Assembly (NCBI GenBank): GCA_021234535.1
Contig: CM037838.1
Span: 22,389,009-22,453,008 of the forward strand
Source of the DNA: Stichopus chloronotus
Lineage: Eukaryota; Echinodermata; Holothuroidea; Aspidochirotida; Stichopodidae
Length of the DNA: 64,000 nucleotides
Direction: 5' to 3'
Shown: positions 56,493-64,000 of the stretch, one piece after another
Layout of the letters: each line of letters starts with the position of its first letter
Position numbering within the stretch: the first letter of the stretch is position 1
The notes under the pieces: model-generated
What the model was told of the DNA's origin: nothing
The model's database searches: none
The model's input: the letters and a program-made list of their open reading frames with translations, nothing else
Program-made: the position numbers and the translations under genes

Positions 56493-59263
56493 CTGTTAAA
56501 ATACGTTGCCAAATCGATGCACAGTTTAAGGTTTTAACAATTGAGGGACGTATAATTCGGGATGTCTTGTAAGTTATGCCCAATTGTTCGTGCAAATAAA
56601 TTTCATGAGTTTAAATGATTGAATATGAAAAAATGTTGCCATTCATAAAGTTATGCACATTAGTCTAACGACTATTGATTACGTTTTATTATTCATGTGA
56701 GTTTCAATATTATTGTGCCTTTACTGGCACTGAAGGAAGATGCAAAGTTTTACAAGTACCGTATGTTTTGTTACAGTTTAAATAAGTTTTATTTCTTATC
56801 GAGAAATAGATTGTATGAAAAACGAAACACAAGACTTTTTCTCTGAGAAAGATGGCCCTGGTAGGATTTTGTAAATTATGTTGTTTCATTTCGTCAAATC
56901 TCGTAATTTCGGTTAAAGAATAGCCTCACTATAAGTCTTTGTTTGTATTTCCACACACTTCTTGCTTTCCCTTAGTTTTAACACGTACATCATGGATGTA
57001 TGAGGGCAGCACATTCCAAGCTGTATGCCTTGTCTATATTTTATCCACACTTTCACAATAAAATACCATTGCACTTATTGCCAAGACCGTGATAGGAAGG
57101 TCAGCAATCCTTTTCTAAACAGTCTGAATTGTAACTTTTCTTGATCACTTATGACAAGATACAAAAATGGATTTAGTTATACTATAACAGTCTTACATAT
57201 AATCGTACAGCTGGTTGCTGTGTATTTGCTCTGTGGTAAGCCGTGTGTTAATTTGGCCCCCTGTTGCACCTCTTCAAAAGCTCATCAGTATTTTCCAGTG
57301 GTCTTACTCATTGATAAAGTTACAAAACAAATCGCAGGAGAACTGCAACGTGGTCTTCCATGCCATCCTTTACTGGATGGTAACAGATTCGCAACTGACA
57401 GTTACCAGGTTCAATGATATTAGCTTGTGATTATCAACAATTAAACATTGGTCTTTCACTTCTTGCTTAGTAAACACTCACCACAGGATTGAAATTTTCA
57501 CTGAATAAATCAAAGGTGAATAAAATATTTTGAAATACGGTTCGACAACAAACCGTTTTGCAATCACATATTGAATTTCACACCTCCATACCATCTGGCA
57601 GTATAGTTTTAGAAATTATTTTGACTAAAATTAAAAAAAAAAAACACCTTCGATTCACGGTGGTTAATGAAGAGAGTACGTCCATTACTTGACAAGAGTA
57701 CATATTGCACGACTTGACCCCGTGTTGCTGCTGCGATTATCAGCTTCAAATATTTGTTCATACTCTTGAGATGTCATGGCTATTTCACGTGGTCTCTGCA
57801 ACAATTCAACAATCGCAATCACCTAAAGACTTTAACAGAATTTTTTGAGACACCAAAGCAAAATAAATTTACATTAGCAGATTCAGACCATTGGCGATAC
57901 TCCGGTAGGTGTAGGATTGCTTGCAGAGATTTATAAAGAAAACCGTATCAAACATGGATGTCAGATTCAAATATCTATGCTGTTTTTATAAGTTCCATGG
58001 TGGTATACCAAAGGACGTTTTATGGAGTGTCTGCTCTTAACAGATACACAGTTTTACGGCACTTCAAGGTGGCTGTTACATACCATGGTCATTCATATTA
58101 AAAGTTGACATAAACAAAAACAGATATAACTTGATGACCGAGAGGGTGACCATTGAATTACAGGTGATAATCATGTGACCATCCTAATGGCAATTCCAGT
58201 TTAACAGAATATTAACAATATTTTAAACTTGTGTCTGATCTGTATGACTCTTACATTATCAACAAAATGAGAAGCAGAGCCTCTGTTTTGGTTGTCACCA
58301 ATTGTTGGCCATTGTATGGACAAACCAGTGTAGAACACAACTTCAGAGATTTCGTTCATTACTGTTTTAGACACAACTATGTGACGGCAAGTCAAAGTTG
58401 TCTCTCTGTGTCACTTTCTCTCATGTTTACTTGACAGTATGACTAGGAAATTGAAACACACTCAAAACTTACAGCTTTTGAACTCAATTTAAACCTTCGT
58501 GGAAACTAATCTCTATAAAACATCATCTTAAAGTTAATGTTTTTACCAATTCACTAACTTTTCAAATTAAGGTTATTTCAAAGTTAGGAGATTCCTTTCA
58601 CATCAATAACCACATTGTAACGAAAAAAGAATGGCAGCTAGTCTAACCCTCTTATTGGCCGGAGTCTGAGGCCAATTTAAATAAAACGGAAGTCATGTGC
58701 TCAGTCACCTGGCAGCAGCTCCCGCCAAATTTGCAGTCCACGCTGGCACTACACCACGTAGATACTTCATTATCAATACATGCATTTTTTTCTTGCATTT
58801 ATTATTTGTAACGGAAATAAGTGGTATGGTAGACTGCCTTTGTTTTCTCCTTGGAGTGTTTATGGGAACCTCTCTCAGACAGTCAAAGGTAAGTGGTATC
58901 TTTTTTTCTTTTTCCCTCACTGATTGAAATTATCCCAAATTTGAAGGAACTTACTTTCGGAAATTAAGCTAAAGTAATCATTCTTTTTCTGTAATATTTA
59001 TTTACTTCTGCATGTCATTTCACTTTATTTTCATGGGTACAAAGAAAACTGTTCGTTGCATAAAATACATTTCTTTGGTTGGCATCAGGGGTTTCGTCAG
59101 GGGTTTCGTCCAAAGGGATGCGTGTCTTCTTTGCACCAATGTGTTGTTGTAAGTTGTCCAATAAACTCTAAGAACAAGCAACCCCTGTTTCTACTGTAAC
59201 TTAATAGTACAATACTTTCGTTTCACATGTGTTGATCCTTTTCAACTCTTTACTCCCACACCT

Positions 59264-59299
59264 CTATCCGTTCTCCTGACCTGTACGGAGAACGGATAG
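59264..59299. repeat. Perfect 13-bp hairpin with 10-nt loop
   Basis: CTATCCGTTCTCC, a ten-base loop TGACCTGTAC, then GGAGAACGGATAG. The stem is GC-richer than its surroundings. No RNA family was recognised. Confidence 0.85.
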
Positions 59300-62184
59300 G
59301 CAATTTCTAGAATAATGTACAGAAATTCCTTGAGAAATAACGGTAACTTTGGGGAATTTTTGTCTTGCAAGTTGAACACTTTGATCTTGACGACCCTTTT
59401 ACTTGGAGTGTCGGTACATTAAACAACGACTGGCAAGCATCTATGCAAAATACAAAGACTGATTCTTCCCAACAATACGACATGCACTCCAAAACGAAAA
59501 GAATCAAAACCAAGCCTAGTTGTTGGAGATCATGGAAAATGTCTGATCAGTAATGATACAAAAATATATGTTTTTACCTCAAGCCTATCATGTCTACTTT
59601 CTCCTAGGCCTAAGACCATACTGATCCAAAGCCAAAGGAACACAGTTTACGAAAACCACTCACAGGAACAGGTGTAGTATTCGATAGCCCTATATTGCAA
59701 GACTAACACGTGGGAACTGAAGTGATCAATGTCTACAAAAACAAGATAAAAATTGCTATTTTGTTCCATTCACTATTTATTTCCTTTTTTGGCCATAATA
59801 TTCTCCATTGAATAATCTACACAATCCGTCTAGTGAACTACATCATTTTGGCTAGAAAATGCTAGTCTGCTTTTCATTTAATAGAAATATCGTCCTAAAA
59901 TTTACTTTCATACGTATGCTCTTTATGTCACACTACTCGCACTACTAATATACCGAACAGTCTCCAATAGTAAAGCGGATCGTTCATGAACGTATGTTTG
60001 GTGTTTATTATAGCATAAGACATTCATATTGCTCTCAAAATTGCCGCACCCCAACTAAAAATGACCTCTTCTGCTCAACCAACTACAAGTAAACTTACTC
60101 TACCCAAGAGCCTATAATCCAATGTTGGCCCCCCCCCCAAAAAAAAAGAGAAGAAAAAGAAGTAAGATAGATAATAATAGTAATATTATATAGTATATAA
60201 TAGTAATAGATAATAAAGTATAAAAATAAGATATAACGTTTCAACCCAAATAATAAATTAAACGAAGCGACTGAACAATATGTCAATGAAGGAAGTAAAA
60301 AAACAGAAACAAAAAAAAACATCGCGCATTTAGTACACACGATAATTGAGCAGTACAACTCAAAGAAAATTAGATCGTACATGGAGAAGTGCATTGCGTA
60401 TACAAAACACACTTTTCTCAAAAACACAACTTGGTCCTTAGAAAGGAAAATTAAGGATACATTTTTCATTGAATGCCTGTCATTCCAAATAGGTTTCTAT
60501 ATTGTTTAGATGAGCATCAAACGTCCTTATTACAAATATTTTGTTGAAATAGATATAACAACTTCCTTGTCTGTTCGTTCTTTAAGACCCCATAAGAACC
60601 ACAATAAAATATGTAACGCCTTTGAAGAACATCTTGTAATGTATCTTTGTCCTGCTGGTGAGTCTGATCCTCTAGTATGTAATGAAAAAGTTCAGTCGAA
60701 TATGAATATGCCCACGAATATGCCCAGCCCACATGTATGCAATAACAAACGACACCTACATACAAAAACTCATAATTAACACGGCCAATGGGAGCTTAAT
60801 CTATATCACTTTCATAGAATAATATTGCTACCGCTAATTACTGTACATGTGTCGAATTAGTCCACTTGAAAAGTCATTAACACTAAAATAATTTGAAATG
60901 TCATCACACTCAGTAAAACTTATTCAAAGTCTATTTCTCGAATTTTCCTCAAAATATGATAGGCCTACCCTCAAGAACCTTAGTATCTCTTTGCAGTATT
61001 TCAGTGGTCAGAAAGAAAGGTGAAACATTTACGTAATTCTTTGAATATTCATATTTAATATGGACAGAAAAATCATCCTTTGTGTCTATTAGATTTGATA
61101 TGTAATTGAATTGGCTGTTCACAGGCCAAAACTGTCAAATCCTTCTATATCTGTACTATATGGGGTCCAACAAGATTGGACAAGTATAAACGTGTTACAA
61201 GTTTGTTTGTTTTTTTTTTTCTAATATGTCACCCAACCAAGTATCCATCTTGAACAGATATTGCTGCCATAGTGGTTGTTAACAGTAGTATCTGAACACT
61301 GTGAAGTTCTTTAACTGTCTGTTACTTCATTCCAAGTTGATGAGAGTCTTATGTGCAGACGTTAATTTTTATTCAAAAAGCTGACCATCAGAAAGTTTTT
61401 TCCTCGTTTTAAAATAATTGTTTATTTTGAGACATGGAAAACAGTCAATCTGTATCTCTACTCTACATTTGTCCCCACATTTAACTCGGTTAGTGTTTTT
61501 TTATCCGTACGTTACTATGTTGTTCACACACATCCAGAAAAAGAAATACGTGGAGACGCTTCCTGAGTAATCGTGACTGTTTATAACATAAGGTTCCAAA
61601 TCCCGCTTTAACTTCGTTTGAGATTTTATGCAGTACCATGTGAGTGGCCATCCCGTAATATAACATCTGTAAAAAATTTACAGATATCTGTTAAAAAAAA
61701 GCAGGTTAAGCCCATATATTACACAAAGAAAGCACTGCAGACCTATTGTTCATCAGTAAGCTGTAATGCTGTTGGTGAACACATGGGAAAGTGCTGCAAT
61801 TCACACGAGCATCCTTACACCTCTGTTCAAAATTCTCGGTCTAATGCCAATTCTGCAAATTTACATGCCACATGCGCAGATACATATTGAAAGATAACAC
61901 ACCCCTCAACGGGCGTACAAGCATGAGGTCACTCCAATACAGTGCTCAAGTTCAAGGTGTGGCAAGCACGTGGCTTGGACAACTATAAATGAATAAGATC
62001 TTAAGCGGCAGCTAAGTAGCTTAGATTTAAAGGAGGAGAAATTATTACAGTTGGCTTCTTACGAGAGGTTTGTTTCCTATTCGTAACGGTGAACGGTATC
62101 GAATGTTAGAAAACACATTAAATCTATCTTGACAAAAATTATGTTAGTTTCACTTGTTCTAACTTTATGCTGTATTGCCAGGCA

Positions 62185-63970
62185 GTGGTTTAACACAAAC
62201 ACCTTCTTTGTACCAATATTGAATATATTAACCATCCTTCTGAGTACTACAGACCTAGCTTCTAACGTTACCAGATATTTTTGATTAATATATATATACC
62301 ATTATGAGCATACTTCTTGAACACCAGTAATTTTATGTCAAACGATTTCTAAAACCTATTATGAAAATTCGATCAAAATTTGGCTGTTTCTTTCTTTTAA
62401 GTAGGCTATTCTTTCATAAGAACGACCAGTTAGAGAATATAATGACCTTGTATATTTTAATTAATTTGATTGATAATGTTATTGCGGTAGCCCACGGCTG
62501 TGTATGTGTAATCACAATCAGCGAGTACAACATAATCAACACGTAATAAAATAAGTGCTTTGTTGATACAACATTACTATGAAAATCTATAGATACATTA
62601 TATGAGTATACAACCAAAGTTTGTATGGAAACTTGAATTAATGAAATGTCAGCATACATTCATGGTTTCCAATTTGTTCGATTTTTTTCAACTCCATCAT
62701 GAGATCCTTCATTTTAACCTCATGTCTTTTTTTTATTACAATACCTCTCATGTACTCTACACGTGGAGCACTTATATAGGCTTATAGGCTGCATTTGCAA
62801 GTAATGTCCATAACGTAGAACAGATACGTTAGTGGACTATTCTTTGCAAAGCGCCACAAACCTTAAATTCACACGTATCATGGCAAAAAGCTAGAATACA
62901 GTTTTATAGTCTAAGCCTCCTGCTAAACACAAAAACCTATTCAGGCCTAAATATATACCCTCTGCACACCAAGCATAGGCTATACACATTCGCTACCCGT
63001 ATAGGCCTATACATGCACCACACTACTCACTATGAAGTGTTTTAACTCACACCTTCTTTGTTCCAATATTGAACATATTTAACTTCCTTCTTAGTACCAC
63101 AGACTTCACTTCTAACGTTACCAAATATTACTGTTCCATAATTAATATATAATATGAGCATTATTTGATGAACACTCGTAATTTTATGTCAACAGATTTC
63201 TCAAACCAATCATGCAAATTCTGTCAAGATTTGGCTGTTCCTTTCTTTTAAGTAGGCCGTCGTGTATTCTTTCATAAGTACAAGTTATTGATGAGAATGT
63301 AATGATCTAGTATATTTTAATGAATTTGGATGTTAATGCTATTGCATGAAATCCACGGCTGTGTAACTAAGTCAATGTGTAATCACAATCAGAGAGTTTA
63401 GCATTGGGCAGCATAAAACTATAATAATATAATAAAATATGTGCTTTGTCGATACGCCATTTCTATATAAATCTATAAATACAGTAAAGTCTGCATGGTA
63501 ACATGAATCAATGAAATACTAACGTATCAGAAGCTTATTACATTAGCTGCTGTAAATGGTAGTTGACTACGTTCACGGCTTTTAATTCTCTTTGATTTTT
63601 CAACTCCAATGATCTTCAAAACCCTTCATATAACCTCATGTATTTTTGGGGGTTACAAATACTGCTACAATTCCGTTCTACACACTGAGCAGATGTATAG
63701 GTCTATAGGTTGCATCTGCCAATGATGTCCGTAACATAAACAAATATACTAGTGAACTATTCTTGCAACGCCACATAAGTTTAATCCACACGTAGCATAG
63801 CCTATACGTACAATGCAGTGTTATAGTCTACGCCTGGTCCTAAACAAACAACTTATCCAGGCCTGCATATATTTATACATATAGACTCTACCTACCAAGC
63901 CTACGCCTGCACACACATTCACTACACATGTGGGTCTATACAACAAGCACCATACTCTACGCAGCTTGGG
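62185..63970. repeat. Diverged tandem duplication, unit about 850 bp
   Basis: Unit 1 (about 62185-63035) and unit 2 (about 63036-63970) run in parallel. Shared landmarks in order are ACCTTCTTTGTNCCAATATT, TTCTAACGTTACCA, TTGGCTGTT, CCACGGCTGTGTA, GTGTAATCACAATCAG, GTGCTTTGT, TTTTTCAACTCCA, AACCTCATGT, AATGATGTCC-like and TTATAGTCTA. Many substitutions and indels separate the copies, so it is not recent. No frame is conserved between copies, arguing against coding function. Confidence 0.85.
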
Positions 63971-64000
63971 ATACACACTTGAGAATAAGTTATGGTTGTA

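Larger units (their letters stand above)
50943..62184. other. AT-rich region without supported gene
   Basis: It contains G14 at 52187-52200, the tandem pair at 53.1-53.4 kb, a 21-bp direct duplication at 56454-56492, a hairpin at 59264-59299 and C10 at 60129-60138. Several open frames of 60-124 codons lack splice or domain support. Confidence 0.45.

Noticed and set aside
57151..57237. ATG frame with hydrophobic start followed by GTAAGC
   Set aside because: There is no downstream exon in phase and no homology; secretory-looking starts are common in AT-rich sequence.
58694..58888. Signal-peptide-like frame (MVDCLCFLLGVF) ending at a GTAAGT donor, with CCAAT- and TATA-like words upstream
   Set aside because: No in-phase downstream exon was found; the nearest candidate (about 59379-59553) needs a different phase. 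No homology.
59379..59553. Hydrophilic frame ending KMSDQ after an AAG acceptor-like site
   Set aside because: There is no partner exon in phase and no recognisable domain.
60095..60469. 124-codon minus frame rich in Phe, Ile and Tyr
   Set aside because: It is translation of AT-rich low-complexity DNA, with no domain or splice support.

Overview
This window reads as a stretch of animal nuclear genome, not a prokaryotic or organellar one. Open frames are short, exons are bounded by GT/AG splice signals with pyrimidine-rich acceptors, base composition is AT-rich, and microsatellites, homopolymer G/C runs and eroded transposons are common. A Penelope-like retroelement and frequent TAGGCCTA-type words fit a marine invertebrate, possibly an echinoderm. 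That placement is an inference and was not tested.

Two protein-coding genes can be supported. On the + strand, three exons (to 2770, 3477-3596, 4113-4306) join in phase to encode a complete single-domain CAP protein of the GAPR-1/GLIPR2 type, with all four CAP-pocket residues and both CAP signature blocks. On the - strand, a SUMO E3 ligase of the PIAS/ZMIZ type was assembled from exons spread over at least 17 kb. Exons 30119-29932 and 29248-29025 carry a diverged PINIT-like region, 23761-23596 and 19958-19890 the zinc-binding SP-RING, and 13534-13390 the end of the SP-RING region plus a short acidic tail and stop codon. Every junction in this chain is phase-compatible. Candidate upstream exons (34953-34829, 35581-35541 and, more weakly, 39665-39622 and 47960-47890) may extend it, but the N-terminus is not resolved. 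The two genes converge tail to tail.

Mobile DNA makes up much of what else is recognisable. There is a 688-bp hAT-type MITE between the genes, with a perfect 8-bp target duplication (11855-12542). A palindromic MITE lies at 5311-5599, with a half copy at 24572-24725. Another MITE at 20882-21168 has 17-bp terminal inverted repeats, and a 946-bp element at 33694-34639 has ends built of CCCATATGGG-like words. A truncated Penelope-like element (GIY-YIG endonuclease only) sits between (TA)n tracts and is bracketed by about 80-bp inverted arms (40709-41275).

The right half (about 41.4-64 kb) holds no gene I can support. It contains microsatellites, a CGAGTC-rich block with 11-bp direct repeats (49582-50942), a diverged tandem pair at 53.1-53.4 kb, and a large diverged tandem duplication of about 850 bp filling 62.2-64 kb. 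The first 23 kb is unusually rich in runs of 11-16 G or C.
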